A stretch of 64,000 nt of DNA, taken from NCBI RefSeq assembly GCF_029318635.1, contig NZ_CP119676.1, positions 1,425,001 through 1,489,000 on the forward strand, written 5' to 3'. The stretch comes from Varunaivibrio sulfuroxidans (lineage in GTDB: Bacteria; Pseudomonadota; Alphaproteobacteria; Rhodospirillales; Magnetovibrionaceae). A program made the translations under genes and the position numbers. Of the stretch, positions 9,301-18,613 are shown piece by piece. The notes below the pieces were generated by a model. The model was given only the letters and a program-made list of their open reading frames with translations, was not told the origin of the DNA and searched no databases. Each line of letters opens with the position of its first letter. Position 1 is the stretch's first letter.

Positions 9301-9460
9301 AACCATCCAATAAGAACAAGTTACGCTTGGATTCCGCCTTAAGAAAACGGCTTTGTTGGTAGAGAATCTCGATCGACGTAAAGCTAAGCAGGGTGATCAG
9401 GATTCCCGCCAAAGGCAACAGCACACGGGCGCGTAATTTCAACGGCCGTTTCAAAGTCAT
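6311..9460 (-). CDS. Membrane Cache-PAS-PAS-GGDEF-EAL signalling protein
   Basis: This 1049-residue c-di-GMP protein has a transmembrane segment (about 12-33), a large extracytoplasmic Cache-like sensor, a second transmembrane segment (about 310-332), a coiled region, two PAS domains (about 375-500 and 505-625), a GGDEF domain (about 635-790) and an EAL domain (about 805-1045). The EAL motifs are intact: [26 protein letters not shown] and AEGVED. The GGDEF signature reads RLGGGEF, with the catalytic-site Asp replaced by Gly. It is therefore most likely a phosphodiesterase with a degenerate, perhaps regulatory, cyclase domain. A glycine/arginine-rich insertion lies in the first PAS region. The gene is divergent from queA. 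Confidence 0.9.
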   Translation of the reverse strand: MTLKRPLKLRARVLLPLAGILITLLSFTSIEILYQQSRFLKAESKRNLFLLDGYYTHALENSTKVLKANVGWVARDPEVIAALEARDKGRLTAIAKRIFANLPREFDIMHFRFLDPSGDVLAYPGGALDVGVDAAKGDDHGLVGQALRTATSVGGVALGASDTLTLWHVTPIFNGKILVGAVEIGQEIGAVITDMAAVLRLKLAVTVRKAYLDRARWEAGMKALGRAGAWAENSKAVMVVRTADWPDDRRFFPLLAKVDGQIRSENIGSRRYLVRNITVKDFQGRPIGSLSGAYEYSAHHTDFVDLIGGVAIVGAAIGSLLLLSFYYFLGRTEKALSKAQSQAMEEVENRANLQRKHIVAMKRERARLRDAQRAAQIGNWDMDGRSGELWWSDSVYKIFGIEDTEEAITLRRFLGLIHSDDRARFELAITDIGRGGRGERGERGVRAGGGFDESHRIVRPDGEERIVQWRGRVVHDEDGGVGRLRGTVMDVTEERRAEALTERLGRILKHSWNEIYVFSVDTLKFLDVSEGAQSNLGYTQEELHEMTPLDLKKDMTREEFELLLSPLVRGKREMVGFEGRHYRKDGSFYPVELRVHSSFAEIPPVYMAIVQDISERKSHVDELEHLALHDPLTDLPNRSLLQDRLNQAIRIARRRDGQLKVLVMNIDRMQEVNDTLGHENGDALIAELAHRLRATMREVDTIARLGGGEFAMIVADGVQDDLENIMARIRGVLEHPVTLGNATLDISLCIGVSQYPDHGDAPEPLLQHADIAMRMAKKDGLEVKVYRAEEDPFSLRRFMLLSELRSALAANEFVLHYQPKANMSDGVIDSVEALIRWNNPREGWIMPDEFIGLAEQTGMIGELTHWVLKEAVTQAKAWADDGAPTRVAVNLSARNLLDDGLPDYIMGLVRRAGIAPEWIDLEVTESAIMSHPELSRDMLLRLSAMGFSIAIDDFGTGYSSLAYLKALPADALKIDMSFVRNMAHNADDATIVRSTIDLAHNLGLKTIAEGVEDRAVWDLLLAYGCDKVQGYFIAKPMGSGEMQAFIRKK

Positions 9461-9672
9461 TGAGTCTCCCCCCCCAGAAGGATACCGCGCCTACTTTCTT
9501 CAAGCGCTTGTTATTGAATATCAATAAATTGGCCCGAGGTAAATTTTATATCGCATCCCACATCGTGCATTATCGTGCGTTAATGACGGTTTTTTTTATG
9601 CGCCGTTTTGTGTACGGTGCGCCGCGGCCCAAGAAACGGCGTTTTTCACGAATTAAGACAAAAGGCCCCACC

Positions 9673-10731
9673 ATGAAGGTCAACGCCTTCGATTTTGAAC
9701 TTCCCACCAGCGCCATTGCGCAGCACCCGGCCGAACCGCGCGATCGTGCGCGATTGCTGTATTTACCGACCGGCGATCGCCATGACGGACATTGCATCAC
9801 CGATCTGCCTCGTCTCCTCAGGGCGGGCGACGTCATGGTGTTTAACGACACCCGGGTCATTCCCGCGCGCATGCACGCCGCCCGGGCCAGCGGCGGGCGA
9901 ACCGAATTGACCCTGCACAAACAGGACGGCCCCGCCCTCTGGCGCGCCTTCGCCCGCCCCGCGAAACGTCTTGGCGCGGGAGAGGTGCTTACCATCGCCG
10001 ACGGTTTCGCACTGCGGGTCGAGGAAAAGCACGACGGCGGCGAACTCCTGGTGCGCTTCGACAGAGAGGGCGCCGAGCTTTTAGCCGCCCTGGAGCGCCA
10101 CGCCATCATGCCCTTGCCGCCATATATCAAACGGGGTCCCGAGGGCGATAGCGCCGACAGGGAACGCTACCAAACCCTGTTCGCCGACCGCCCGGGGGCG
10201 GTCGCCGCGCCGACCGCGGGACTCCATTTCACCCCCGCCCTGATGGACGCCATCGCGGCGGCGGGCATCCATAGCGCCCGCGTCACCCTGCATGTCGGCG
10301 CGGGTACATTTTTACCGGTCAAGGCCGACGACACCCAAAACCACGTCATGCACAGCGAGTGGGGCGAGGTTTCGCCCGAGACGGCGGCGGCGATTAACGC
10401 CGCCCGCGCCAAGGGCGGGCGGGTGGTCTGCGTCGGCACCACCTCGCTGCGCCTTTTGGAAAGCGCCACCGGCGACGACGGTGTCGTGCGCCCCTTTTGC
10501 GGAGACACCGACATTTTCATCACGCCGGGGTACCGTTTCAAGGCGGCGGACGTATTGATAACCAATTTTCACCTGCCCAAATCGACGCTGTTCATGCTGG
10601 TTTGCGCCTTTAGTGGTCTGGCGCGAATGAAAACCGCTTACGCCCACGCCATCGCCGCGGGATACCGCTTTTATTCGTACGGCGACGCCTGCCTTCTGGA
10701 ACGGGCCGCCGAAGAAAAGGATCCGACGTGA
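9673..10731 (+). CDS. queA: S-adenosylmethionine:tRNA ribosyltransferase-isomerase QueA
   Basis: QueA moves ribose from SAM to 7-aminomethyl-7-deazaguanine in tRNA to make epoxyqueuosine. The 352-residue protein has the family start [19 protein letters not shown], the blocks [12 protein letters not shown] and GLHFTPAL, and the C-terminal [18 protein letters not shown]. The frame is open further upstream, but the ATG at 9673 matches the family. The stop overlaps the tgt start (GTGA). It is the first gene of a queA-tgt-queF operon. Confidence 0.97.
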   Translation: MKVNAFDFELPTSAIAQHPAEPRDRARLLYLPTGDRHDGHCITDLPRLLRAGDVMVFNDTRVIPARMHAARASGGRTELTLHKQDGPALWRAFARPAKRLGAGEVLTIADGFALRVEEKHDGGELLVRFDREGAELLAALERHAIMPLPPYIKRGPEGDSADRERYQTLFADRPGAVAAPTAGLHFTPALMDAIAAAGIHSARVTLHVGAGTFLPVKADDTQNHVMHSEWGEVSPETAAAINAARAKGGRVVCVGTTSLRLLESATGDDGVVRPFCGDTDIFITPGYRFKAADVLITNFHLPKSTLFMLVCAFSGLARMKTAYAHAIAAGYRFYSYGDACLLERAAEEKDPT

Positions 10732-11855
10732 CTGATTTTTCCTTCGAATTGCTCGGCGCCGACGGCGGCGCCCGGCGCGGACGCGTGACCTGCGCCCATG
10801 GCGTCATCCAGACCCCCGCCTTCATGCCCGTGGGCACCGCCGCCACCGTCAAGGCGATGTTGCCTGAAAATGTCGCCGCCACCGGGGCCGAGATCATCCT
10901 CGGCAACACCTACCATCTGATGCTTCGCCCGGGCGCGGAGCGCATCGCCCGGCTCGGCGGCCTGCACGCCTTCATGAATTGGCCGGGCCCGATCCTCACC
11001 GACAGCGGCGGCTATCAGGTGATGAGCCTGAGTGAACTGCGCAAGCTCGATGAGAACGGCGTCACCTTCCGCTCCCATATCGATGGCTCCTACCACACTC
11101 TGACTCCGGAACGTTCGATGGAAATCCAACACCAGCTGGGATCGGACATCACCATGTGTTTCGACGAATGCCCGCCCTATCCGTCGGAAAAAGCCGACGT
11201 CGCCCGCGCCACGCAATTGTCGATGCGTTGGGCGGCGCGCTCGCGCGCGGCCTTCGTAAACCGACCCGGGTATGGGCTTTTCGGCATCAACCAAGGCGGC
11301 GTTCACGAAGACCTGCGCGAACAATCCGCCCAGGCGCTGAAGGAGATCGGCTTCGACGGCTACGCCATCGGCGGGCTTGCCGTCGGCGAGGGGCGCGCGT
11401 TGATGTTCTCGACCCTCGACTTCACCACCTTGATGCTGCCCACCGACAAGCCGCGTTACCTGATGGGCGTCGGCAAGCCCGAGGATTTGGTAGGTGCGGT
11501 GGCGCGCGGCGTCGATATGTTCGACTGCGTCCTGCCGACCCGTTCTGGGCGCACCGCCCAGGCGTTCACCCGCCGAGGGCCGGTCAACCTGAAAAACGCG
11601 CGCCATGGCGACGATCCGCGCCCGCTCGATGATCACTGTTCGTGCCCAACCTGCCGCAACTATTCGCGCGCCTATCTCAACCATGTGGTCAAGGCCGGCG
11701 AGATCATCGCCGCGATGCTGTTGACGTGGCATAATCTGCAGTATTATCAGGATCTGATGGCGGATATCCGCCGGGCGATCGAAAGCGGGACCTTCGCCGC
11801 CTTCGAGGCCGATTTTCAAAGTCAATACGGCCAAGGCGATATCGCCCCCCTTTAA
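10728..11855 (+). CDS. tgt: tRNA-guanine transglycosylase Tgt
   Basis: Tgt exchanges guanine-34 for preQ1 in tRNAs with GUN anticodons. The 375-residue protein shows the active-site regions [11 protein letters not shown] and [12 protein letters not shown] and the zinc site CSCPTC followed by a histidine in YLNH. It starts with GTG at 10728, overlapping the queA stop. A 463-codon antisense open frame over this gene (10671-12062, minus) is a coding shadow. Confidence 0.97.
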   Translation: MTDFSFELLGADGGARRGRVTCAHGVIQTPAFMPVGTAATVKAMLPENVAATGAEIILGNTYHLMLRPGAERIARLGGLHAFMNWPGPILTDSGGYQVMSLSELRKLDENGVTFRSHIDGSYHTLTPERSMEIQHQLGSDITMCFDECPPYPSEKADVARATQLSMRWAARSRAAFVNRPGYGLFGINQGGVHEDLREQSAQALKEIGFDGYAIGGLAVGEGRALMFSTLDFTTLMLPTDKPRYLMGVGKPEDLVGAVARGVDMFDCVLPTRSGRTAQAFTRRGPVNLKNARHGDDPRPLDDHCSCPTCRNYSRAYLNHVVKAGEIIAAMLLTWHNLQYYQDLMADIRRAIESGTFAAFEADFQSQYGQGDIAPL

Positions 11856-11876
11856 AACCGGCGCAGGATTATTCTT

Positions 11877-12341
11877 ATGAGCGACTATTCGCAAACCAAC
11901 CTTTCCCAGCTTGGCCACGCCGCCGCCGCGCCGGACAACCCCGAGGACGCGGTTCTGGAGGCCGTACCCAACCCCCAAGCCGGAACCGATTTCCTCGCCC
12001 GCTTCACGGTGCCCGAGTTTACCTCGGTGTGTCCGGTGACCGGCCAGCCCGATTTCGCTCACCTGGTGATCGACATCGTCCCCGATGCGCTGCTGATCGA
12101 AAGCAAATCGCTAAAGCTATACCTGACGTCGTTTCGCAACCACGGCGCGTTTCACGAAGATTGCACGGTGGCCATAGCGCAAAAAATCATCGCCGCCGCC
12201 CACCCCAAATGGCTGCGCATCGGCGGCTATTGGTTCCCCCGCGGCGGCATACCGATCGACGTATTTTATCAATACGGCGACGCCCCCCAGGGGGTTTGGA
12301 TTCCCGATCAGGGCGTATCCCCCTATCGTGGGCGGGGATAA
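11877..12341 (+). CDS. queF: NADPH-dependent preQ0 reductase QueF (short form)
   Basis: QueF reduces 7-cyano-7-deazaguanine to preQ1. This is the unimodular form of 154 residues. It contains the nucleophile Cys52 and general acid Asp59 in [11 protein letters not shown], and the signature [20 protein letters not shown]. It is the third gene of the queuosine operon, 21 bp after tgt. No queC, queD or queE is present in this window; queG lies at 58191. Confidence 0.96.
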   Translation: MSDYSQTNLSQLGHAAAAPDNPEDAVLEAVPNPQAGTDFLARFTVPEFTSVCPVTGQPDFAHLVIDIVPDALLIESKSLKLYLTSFRNHGAFHEDCTVAIAQKIIAAAHPKWLRIGGYWFPRGGIPIDVFYQYGDAPQGVWIPDQGVSPYRGRG

Positions 12342-12494
12342 GGAAGCCTCCCCGAGAGACCGCGCCGGGAATGTTCGCCAAACCGGGGATCGCCACCGGC
12401 TTGAAGGCGTGGATGCCGACATAAAACCTCCACGACCGGACACTCCCGAATACCCGCGCGGGGTATCCAGAAGGGCATCGCTATACTGTTTTTC

Positions 12495-13185
12495 TCACTC
12501 GGACTGGGAAATGCTCTCGTTGACATCGACCCGGAAAGCGCCGTCGAGAATTTCCGCCGTGCGCTTGGCGATCAGGGCCTTGACATCGGCGGGCGGCTTG
12601 GCGTCCTACGCATGACAAGGGGCGATGTGCGCCCCCCCATCAACGAAAAGCCGCCCAGGTCCTGGGCCGTGTACACGCCCGCCTCGACGACGCCGAAACG
12701 TTCGGCGAACAGGACGTCGGCGCCCGCCTCGATTTGGGCGATCGCGACCTCCTTCGCCTTCGGGGGATCGAAGAACGAACCGATGAACAAGAACTCGCAC
12801 TTCACCGCCTCGTTGACGTCCTCGGCTCCGACGCAAAAGGCGTTGGCCAGCCGATTGACATCGGGAATCGGTATCACCGCGCCGACGCCGACGATCAAAT
12901 CATAGCCTTTTTCGGCATATTCGCGCACAACGCGGGCGAAATCCGCCGATTTCACGCTTTCCGACTAGGCATATTCGATGCCCTATTCCTTTTGCGCCTT
13001 GAGCAGGGCGACGTGAATCTGATTAACCCAAGGTTCCTCGACGGCGTTTCGAAAACGGCGGCGACCTTCAGCTTGGCGACGGCGCTAGCGGGGGCCGTAA
13101 GTCCCCCGACGCCAAACGCCAGAACCGCCATGGCCCGAGGTTTTTGGCCGGTCTCGGGGATAACGGACGGACGATACCGTGCCGC
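12495..13185 (-). pseudogene. Decayed BMP-family ABC transporter substrate-binding protein
   Basis: Pieces of one BMP/Med-family binding protein follow in order on the minus strand in several frames: a signal-like MAVLAFGVGGLTAPASA with KLKVAAVFETP; then VEEPWVNQIHVALLKAQKE; then KSADFARVVREYAEKGYDLI; then IGSFFDPPKAKEVAIAQIE; then AQDLGGFSLM; and a C-terminal KALIAKRTAEILDG ending in a normal stop. In-frame TAG codons are at 12983-12985, 12965-12967 and 12606-12608. Frameshifts lie near 13035 and near 12640, and about 75 codons are missing between VVEA and AQDLGG. The 5' end is also unclear. The gene is dead. Intact homologues bind purine nucleosides or similar ligands. Confidence 0.9.
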
Positions 13186-13248
13186 GGGGATGGCCGGTTT
13201 CTCAAATTTTGTCCGCACGGTTCGCACCCCGCCCGCCGCGCCCTTCGC

Positions 13249-14163
13249 TCAGGCAAGGGAAAGGCAAATATCGCGGGCCGCTTTCGCGCCATCCAGGCGA
13301 GCCTGTAGCGCCGTTTTCGGCGCGCCGTCCCACGATGCAGCATCGCCGATAACGTAGGCGTCCGACTTCATCAGGGAACGGGCGCTGCGCGGATCGATGG
13401 GACACCACCCGGAGGCGTCCGCCAACCCGGACGTACGGGTGATTCGCGCGGCCTTTTGTTCGGGAATATAATCCACGACATATCCCTTCCCCATCGCGGG
13501 GCGTCCACCAAGGGCGGCGCGGACGGCGGCGCGGCTACGGATCGCACCGCCCTTCACCGCAGGAATCCATTCCACCATGGCGCCAAAATGTTTTCGCCAA
13601 TGATCCAGGCGGCGCGCTTGATCGGGGAAATCGTTGTTGGCGTCGAAAATTCGGATTTTCGCCCGCGGGTTGACGTAGCTCAAAACCCCGGCCAAGCGTT
13701 CGGCGCGCACATAAGGTCCCTCGATAAATCGGTAGGGCCGCCGGGGCACGCGAATCAGCACGACGCCTCCTTCGCTCATCAGCAAAGCCCGACGCATAAT
13801 CTCCTTTTCCGACGACGCGTCGCGCCACGCCATGGGCAGCCCGATATCGCCGCCGTAGGCGACGCCGGGCGACAGCACGACGCGGTCGAAGGGTAACGTT
13901 TCTCCTTTTTTGACGATCCGCTTCCGTCCCCAATCGATCGCCAACGCCGGATCGGCGGCGGTGATCATATCGAGGCGGACCCGCGCGCCGTGAAGATCGC
14001 TCGCCAGCGCCCGCGCGCCGATGCCGTCGCCGATCACGGCGATGCGCGGCGCGGCGCGTGGCCTGGAAGACACCGCAGAGGCCGCCGCCGAACGGGCTAA
14101 AACGCCGGCGGCGGCAGTGCCCAAAAGAAGCCGAAGACCATCGCGGCGGGTGAGCGTTTTCAT
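13249..14163 (-). CDS. FccB-like FAD oxidoreductase, shortened, at end of nif operon
   Basis: The 304-residue protein resembles the flavoprotein subunit of flavocytochrome c sulfide dehydrogenase. It has a twin-arginine-like signal (TRRDGLRLLLG), a Rossmann segment with a weak FAD motif (VIGDGIGARA), the segment RFIEGPYVRAERLAGVL, GWCPIDPRSARSL and VIGDAA. It lacks about 40 residues after the first FAD strand and the C-terminal FccB domain (about 80 residues). The usual RCPPGPYER cysteine is Phe146 here, while the partner Cys254 remains. No FccA-like cytochrome gene is adjacent. The start overlaps nifM by 4 bp, so it is co-translated with nif genes. The substrate is unknown. Confidence 0.75.
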   Translation of the reverse strand: MKTLTRRDGLRLLLGTAAAGVLARSAAASAVSSRPRAAPRIAVIGDGIGARALASDLHGARVRLDMITAADPALAIDWGRKRIVKKGETLPFDRVVLSPGVAYGGDIGLPMAWRDASSEKEIMRRALLMSEGGVVLIRVPRRPYRFIEGPYVRAERLAGVLSYVNPRAKIRIFDANNDFPDQARRLDHWRKHFGAMVEWIPAVKGGAIRSRAAVRAALGGRPAMGKGYVVDYIPEQKAARITRTSGLADASGWCPIDPRSARSLMKSDAYVIGDAASWDGAPKTALQARLDGAKAARDICLSLA

Positions 14164-15056
14164 GTGTCAATCTCCTGAAGGCTGGGGGTTGGGGACGCGG
14201 TCCGCGAAAGCCCCGCGATCCAGTCGCGTTGAGCGCCATGGCGGCGGCGGCGGGTCAATTTTTCGCCGATCGCGGCGGCGGCTTCATCCAGCGAAATATC
14301 GCGTCCGGGGTGAATGTCCTCGCACAACACAATGTGATAGCCCAGTTCGCTTTGGACCACGGCGCTAATTTCGCCCGCGTCCAGGACGAACAGCACGGCG
14401 TCGAGTTCGCGGTACAATTGGCCCCTGGCGACGCGGCCCAGTATGCCGCCCTCCAGGGCGCTGGGGCATTCGGAATGGGCCTGCGCCGCGGCGGCAAAAG
14501 CGGTGAGACCGTCGCCGAGGCCACCGCGGATCGTGTCGATACGTCGCCGCGCCGCCGGGGCCGCGTTCTCCGGGTAATCGGGGTTCACCGTAACCAGGAT
14601 ATGGCGCGCGGTCCGCGTTTCGGGCATGTGAAAAAGGTTGGGGTTGGCGTCGTAGTAGGCCGCGATTTCCCGCGCGGTGACCGGCGGCGTTCTCTCGGCG
14701 ATGCGCGCAAGAATGGCGTCGAACCGGAGTTCGCGCCGAAGCGCCGTGGCCAGCATATCTTCGTTAAGCGCGTTATCGGCGAGCACGCGAAGAAAATCGG
14801 CGCGGCCGGCATAGCGCGCCTGAACGTCTTGTAGGGCGCCGGCCACGGCGCCGGGGCGAGCGCGCACAAAATCCGCCGGAACGGAAGAAAGAACCAAGTC
14901 TTCGATCGCCAGGGTCTTTCGCGCCATGTCGCGCGCCCGCGCCAAAGCCGATGCATCCAACGCCGCGGGAGGTTGGGCGAACGCCCCCAAGGCGCACTTC
15001 AGAAGATGGTAAGCGAAGATCGAAGGTTCTTCGCTCGGAGGCATGGAGAGGGTCAT
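14160..15056 (-). CDS. nifM: Nitrogenase maturation peptidyl-prolyl isomerase NifM
   Basis: NifM is a parvulin-type isomerase needed to mature the Fe protein NifH. The 298-residue protein has an all-helical N-terminal half and a C-terminal rotamase domain (about 145-255). Recognisable blocks are MPETRTARHILVTVNPDYPEN, GGILGRVARGQLYRELDAVLF and LGYHIVLCEDIHPG. It overlaps nifZ and the fccB-like gene by 4 bp each, within a nifV-cysE-TPR-nifW-nifZ-nifM operon. Confidence 0.92.
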   Translation of the reverse strand: MTLSMPPSEEPSIFAYHLLKCALGAFAQPPAALDASALARARDMARKTLAIEDLVLSSVPADFVRARPGAVAGALQDVQARYAGRADFLRVLADNALNEDMLATALRRELRFDAILARIAERTPPVTAREIAAYYDANPNLFHMPETRTARHILVTVNPDYPENAAPAARRRIDTIRGGLGDGLTAFAAAAQAHSECPSALEGGILGRVARGQLYRELDAVLFVLDAGEISAVVQSELGYHIVLCEDIHPGRDISLDEAAAAIGEKLTRRRRHGAQRDWIAGLSRTASPTPSLQEIDT

Positions 15057-15541
15057 TGTTCTCGCGCCCCACCGGAGCGCGCGCCCGTCGCTTGCGCAGC
15101 GGGGCAGGGGCTCAATTGCTCCTCCGCGACAACAAGCGTGCGTCCCGGAAAACGCACATGGTAGACAACCGCCCCTCGGGAAGGATCATCGTTTAGGGTT
15201 TTTACGATCTCTCCTTCTCTTCCGGCCTCGACCACAATCGTCCCTCCCACGGAAAAGGCGACCTTCGCCGTCACCTTGTCGCGAAATTCGAAACGGCGCG
15301 GGACCCACGGGGCGTCGGCGCGCTGCAATTCTTCCTCGCGGCAACCGACCAGTTTGTCTTCGTCCAGAAAATGAACGGCGTAGATAATCTGGTCCTGCAA
15401 AAATGTGCCGACGTTCTGCACGAAACCGACGCTGCCGCGCGACACCAGGCGCGCGCCGGTCTTTTCTCCGGGAAAGGTGCCGTCGTTGCGCACCGTGCGC
15501 ATCACCCGGACGCCGTCGCCGTAATCGAACTGGGGTTTCAT
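15053..15541 (-). CDS. nifZ: Nitrogenase maturation protein NifZ
   Basis: NifZ helps form the second P-cluster of the MoFe protein. The 162-residue protein contains a duplicated SH3-like NifZ domain: FDYGDGVRVMRTVRNDGT with GSVGFVQNVGTFLQDQIIYAVHF, then RDKVTAKVAFSVGGT with GAVVYHVRFPGRTLVV. It lies 7 bp after nifW and overlaps nifM by 4 bp. Confidence 0.93.
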   Translation of the reverse strand: MKPQFDYGDGVRVMRTVRNDGTFPGEKTGARLVSRGSVGFVQNVGTFLQDQIIYAVHFLDEDKLVGCREEELQRADAPWVPRRFEFRDKVTAKVAFSVGGTIVVEAGREGEIVKTLNDDPSRGAVVYHVRFPGRTLVVAEEQLSPCPAAQATGARSGGAREQ

Positions 15542-15548
15542 CGCCCGC

Positions 15549-15878
15549 TTACTCCGCGTTCAGGAGATCTTCGGCGGACACGAAGGTCTTTTGCGGCGCG
15601 TTCATGTGAAAAACCTTGAAGACTTTTTCCCGCTGCGCCGTGGAGACGACGAAGTCCCGGTAGGCGCGGGTCAGCGCCGCGCCATACGCGCGGCGGACGT
15701 CTCCAGCCTCCGCGCCGCAGACGTCCTCGCCTTGGGCGATGTAATCGTGAAAACGCTGCAAAATGTGCAACCGGTTGACGTGCACCACTTGGGGATCGTA
15801 GGGAACCTCGAAATAGTCGAGGAAATCCTCGGCGGTGCTCAAATCATCCATTTCTTCGTTCAGCTCATCGGCAAACAT
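15549..15878 (-). CDS. nifW: Nitrogenase-stabilising/protective protein NifW
   Basis: The 109-residue protein matches NifW, which binds the MoFe protein and helps protect or mature it. Family features are LSTAEDFLDYFEVPYDPQVVH, RLHILQRFHDYI and AYRDFVVSTAQREKVFKVF. It sits between the TPR gene and nifZ, as in many proteobacterial nif operons. Confidence 0.94.
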   Translation of the reverse strand: MFADELNEEMDDLSTAEDFLDYFEVPYDPQVVHVNRLHILQRFHDYIAQGEDVCGAEAGDVRRAYGAALTRAYRDFVVSTAQREKVFKVFHMNAPQKTFVSAEDLLNAE

Positions 15879-15899
15879 GCGCGTTCTCCTTCGTTATTC

Positions 15900-16448
15900 T
15901 CAGTTGATCGAATCCACCGCCCCCGCGGCGCCGTCGATGGCGCCGCGCGCCCAGACCGACAAAACCCGCGCGCCGAGGCGATCGTTGCTATCGCACGCCT
16001 GCACCTTATCCAGCGCCGCCTGGGCCCTTTCCGGCGCGCCCAGGCGCAAATGCAGATAGCCCACGGCTTTCAACGATTGCAGATAAAAACGCACCAAAGG
16101 CATCGCACCCGCGGAGGCCTCTTCGAGCATTTCCGGCGAAACCTCGTTCCAAGACGCCGGCAATCCCAATCTCTCGGCGAGTAGTCCGATCGCCCGATGG
16201 GCCACATCCAGGGAGTCTTCCAGGCGATGGGTATAGAAATAGAACCGATACAGCGCCACCAGCACGCTCAGATGATCGGGGGCGATTTTTTGCGCCTCCT
16301 GCAGGTGCGCCTCCGCTATTTTAAAACTGGCGCCTTGACCGACCCCGAAAACGGTCGCCGCGGAAGCCTGGTCGATTAACGCCTTGGCGCGCGCGGGCAA
16401 CGCCTCGTCGCAGTACAGGGTACGGGTCTCGAAATCGAGCAGGTCCAT
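15900..16448 (-). CDS. TPR-type helical protein of the nif operon
   Basis: The 182-residue soluble protein is mostly helical and contains at least two TPR-like repeats, around FKIAEAHLQEAQKIAPDHLSVLVALYRFYFY and LKAVGYLHLRLGAPERAQAALDKV. No signal peptide or catalytic motif is visible. It lies 4 bp after the cysE-type gene and just before nifW, so it is expressed with nif genes. A scaffold or assembly role is a guess. Confidence 0.75.
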   Translation of the reverse strand: MDLLDFETRTLYCDEALPARAKALIDQASAATVFGVGQGASFKIAEAHLQEAQKIAPDHLSVLVALYRFYFYTHRLEDSLDVAHRAIGLLAERLGLPASWNEVSPEMLEEASAGAMPLVRFYLQSLKAVGYLHLRLGAPERAQAALDKVQACDSNDRLGARVLSVWARGAIDGAAGAVDSIN

Positions 16449-16452
16449 CGTG

Positions 16453-17304
16453 TTATCCTCTCACCGCCATTTTTGTCGTTTCCACTTTCACCGCGTCCAT
16501 TTCCACCGCTTCCAGGCGCGCCTTGCGCCGGCGCGGCAGATCGTGCGCGCACAGCGCCGGCCCGTCGCATTCGGCGCATTCGGGCTCCACGTCGCCCGGC
16601 GGAAAGCGCGCCTCCAACTGACCCAAACGCTCCAAAATGCAGGCCATCGCATCGGCCACCGGGTCGGCGATCAGGTGGTGATTGAGGTCGATCCCCGACG
16701 GGTTGAGGTGCTCGACCCCGCGCCGTCGCACCACGCGCCCCGGAACGCCGACCGCCGTGCGCCCCTCGGGGACGTCGTCGATAACCACCGAGTTCGCCCC
16801 CACCTTGGCGTGCGCGCCGATGGTGACCGGCCCCAGGACCACCGCCCCGCTGCCGATGATGACGCCGTCGCCCAAGGTAGGATGGCGCTTGCCCTTGCTC
16901 CACGACGTGCCGCCCAGGGTGACGCCGTGATACAAGGTCACGTCGTCGCCGACACGGGCGGTCTCGCCGATCACCACGCCGGCCCCGTGATCAATGAAAA
17001 AACGCTGCCCGATGACGGCGGCGGGATGTATTTCAATGTGCGTGACCATGCGCGACAGAAACGCCATCAGGCGCGCCGCATAGCACCAACCCCGACGCCA
17101 CAACCCGTGGGCCAGGCGGTGGGCGATCACGGCATGGACCCCGGGATAGGTGGTCAGGATCTCAAAGCGCGAGGAGGCCGCCGGATCGCGCGCGAAAACG
17201 CAGGAGATGTCGGCCTTGATCTGGCGCCAAAGACCGGGGGTCTCGTTCGTGGGACGGGCCTCGTTCGCGGGGCCGCCGGGAATATCGCGACAAGGATCAG
17301 ACAT
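16453..17304 (-). CDS. cysE: Serine O-acetyltransferase, nif-linked (NifP/CysE type)
   Basis: This enzyme acetylates serine for cysteine synthesis and here probably boosts cysteine supply for NifS. The 283-residue protein has the CysE N-terminal helices, a left-handed beta-helix of hexapeptide repeats (about 95-200) and the signature [30 protein letters not shown] basic, cysteine-bearing C-terminal tail of about 60 residues extends past the usual end. It overlaps nifV by 8 bp. In Azotobacter the same position is called nifP. Confidence 0.92.
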   Translation of the reverse strand: MSDPCRDIPGGPANEARPTNETPGLWRQIKADISCVFARDPAASSRFEILTTYPGVHAVIAHRLAHGLWRRGWCYAARLMAFLSRMVTHIEIHPAAVIGQRFFIDHGAGVVIGETARVGDDVTLYHGVTLGGTSWSKGKRHPTLGDGVIIGSGAVVLGPVTIGAHAKVGANSVVIDDVPEGRTAVGVPGRVVRRRGVEHLNPSGIDLNHHLIADPVADAMACILERLGQLEARFPPGDVEPECAECDGPALCAHDLPRRRKARLEAVEMDAVKVETTKMAVRG

Positions 17305-18433
17305 GAGGGTGCACCACCTTGAAAAAATTCAGCAATTCGCCCGGATCGGGGGCCCGTTTATGGGCCGTCGCGTGGCGGCGAATGTGGCTCAGGATCTGTT
17401 CGGCCTCGCGAGGGGTGAGCGCGACCCCCATATCGCCGTAGGCCTTGACCACCGCGCGCGAGCCCGAATGCTTGCCCAGCACCAATTGATGACTGCGCCC
17501 CATTTCCGCCGGATCGACGCCCTGGTAGGTCAACGGATCCTTGAGAAGACCATCGACGTGAATGCCCGCCTCGTGGGTGAACGCGCCTTCGCCGACCAAA
17601 CTTTTGTGCCAGCCCACGGCGCGCCCCGAGGCGGCGGCGACGACGTCGGAAAGGGATTTGAAATTGCGCAGATCGATTCCCGTTTCACGGCCGTAAAGAT
17701 GACGCAGCGCCATCACCACTTCCTCGAACGGGGCGTTGCCCGCCCGCTCGCCCAGGCCGTGCACCGTGGTGTTGACATGGTCCGCCCCGCCCATCACGGC
17801 GGCCAGGGTGTTGGCGGTCGCCAGACCGAGGTCGTTGTGGGCGTGAATTTCCAACTCCAGGTCCGATGCCCCGCGCATTCGGGCGAAGGCGTCCCGGGCG
17901 CGGAACGGCTCCAGGACGCCCACCGTGTCGGCGTAACGCAACCGCGCGGCTCCTGCCTTCTCCGCCGTTTCCACCACCCGGTCCAAAAACGCGGGATCGG
18001 CGCGCGAGGCGTCCTCGGCCCCGACACAGACCGCGAGGCCCATATCCACGGCGCGCGGGACTAGGGTTTCGATGGTCTTCAGCGCCCATTCGCGCGTACG
18101 CCCGAGCTTGTGGCGCAGATGAATGTCGGAAACCGGGATCGACAGGTCCACCGCCTGCACCCCCAATCCCGCGCACAGCGCCAAATCCGCCGCCGTCATC
18201 CGACTCCAAATCATCAAACGACATCCGCCCCGCACCGCGGCCATGGCGCGGATGGCGTCGCGCTCCTCGTCCCCCATGACGGGAATGCCGACCTCCAATT
18301 CGGGCACGCCCAGGGCGTCGAACAGACGCACCATGGACACCTTCTCCTCGGCGCTGAAAGCGACGCCCGCCGACTGCTCGCCATCGCGCAAAGTGGTGTC
18401 GTTAACGGTCACGGAGGTGTCGCGGCGGGACAT
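17297..18433 (-). CDS. nifV: Homocitrate synthase NifV
   Basis: NifV condenses acetyl-CoA and 2-oxoglutarate to homocitrate, the organic ligand of FeMo-co. The 378-residue DRE-TIM protein begins with the catalytic [16 protein letters not shown] and carries [19 protein letters not shown] and [18 protein letters not shown]. It is the first gene of an operon with its own sigma-54 element at 18469-18484 and NifA site at 18538-18553. Confidence 0.96.
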   Translation of the reverse strand: MSRRDTSVTVNDTTLRDGEQSAGVAFSAEEKVSMVRLFDALGVPELEVGIPVMGDEERDAIRAMAAVRGGCRLMIWSRMTAADLALCAGLGVQAVDLSIPVSDIHLRHKLGRTREWALKTIETLVPRAVDMGLAVCVGAEDASRADPAFLDRVVETAEKAGAARLRYADTVGVLEPFRARDAFARMRGASDLELEIHAHNDLGLATANTLAAVMGGADHVNTTVHGLGERAGNAPFEEVVMALRHLYGRETGIDLRNFKSLSDVVAAASGRAVGWHKSLVGEGAFTHEAGIHVDGLLKDPLTYQGVDPAEMGRSHQLVLGKHSGSRAVVKAYGDMGVALTPREAEQILSHIRRHATAHKRAPDPGELLNFFKVVHPHV

Positions 18434-18468
18434 CGGAAAATCCTTCTCAAGGTGGTTTCCGAATATTC

Positions 18469-18484
18469 AGCAACATGCGTGCCA
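18469..18484 (-). promoter_or_regulatory. Sigma-54 promoter of nifV operon
   Basis: On the minus strand the sequence is TGGCACGCATGTTGCT, a full match to the -24/-12 consensus TGGCAC-N5-TTGCW. It lies 36 bp upstream of the nifV ATG. Confidence 0.9.
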
Positions 18485-18537
18485 ATAATTTTATTCATCT
18501 AGATCATAATGTTAACAGTTACGCCCCAGGACGGCGT

Positions 18538-18553
18538 TGTGACAAACACGACA
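18538..18553. promoter_or_regulatory. NifA upstream activator site (nifV)
   Basis: The sequence is TGT-GACAAACACG-ACA, matching TGT-N10-ACA, 53 bp beyond the nifV -24 element. Its ACA abuts the T tract of the nifS terminator. Confidence 0.82.
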
Positions 18554-18587
18554 AAAAAATGCGGCGAGACCGCAAAGACCTCGCCGC
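18553..18587 (-). terminator. Intrinsic terminator after nifS
   Basis: Read on the minus strand, GCGGCGAG pairs with CTCGCCGC (plus-strand 18561-18568 and 18580-18587) around an 11-nt loop, followed by A and then seven T residues. It ends the iscA-nifU-nifS unit just before the nifV promoter region. Confidence 0.88.
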
Positions 18588-18613
18588 CAGGGGACACACA
18601 TAGGAGGGGAAAT

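Noticed and set aside
10671..12062. 463-codon open frame antisense to tgt
   Set aside because: It is a shadow of the real tgt and queF 5' coding region in GC-rich DNA. It has no family resemblance and no start signal of its own.
12495..12955. The 127-codon frame at 12572-12955 as an intact small gene
   Set aside because: It is the middle part of the BMP-family pseudogene, with recognisable continuation in other frames on both sides.
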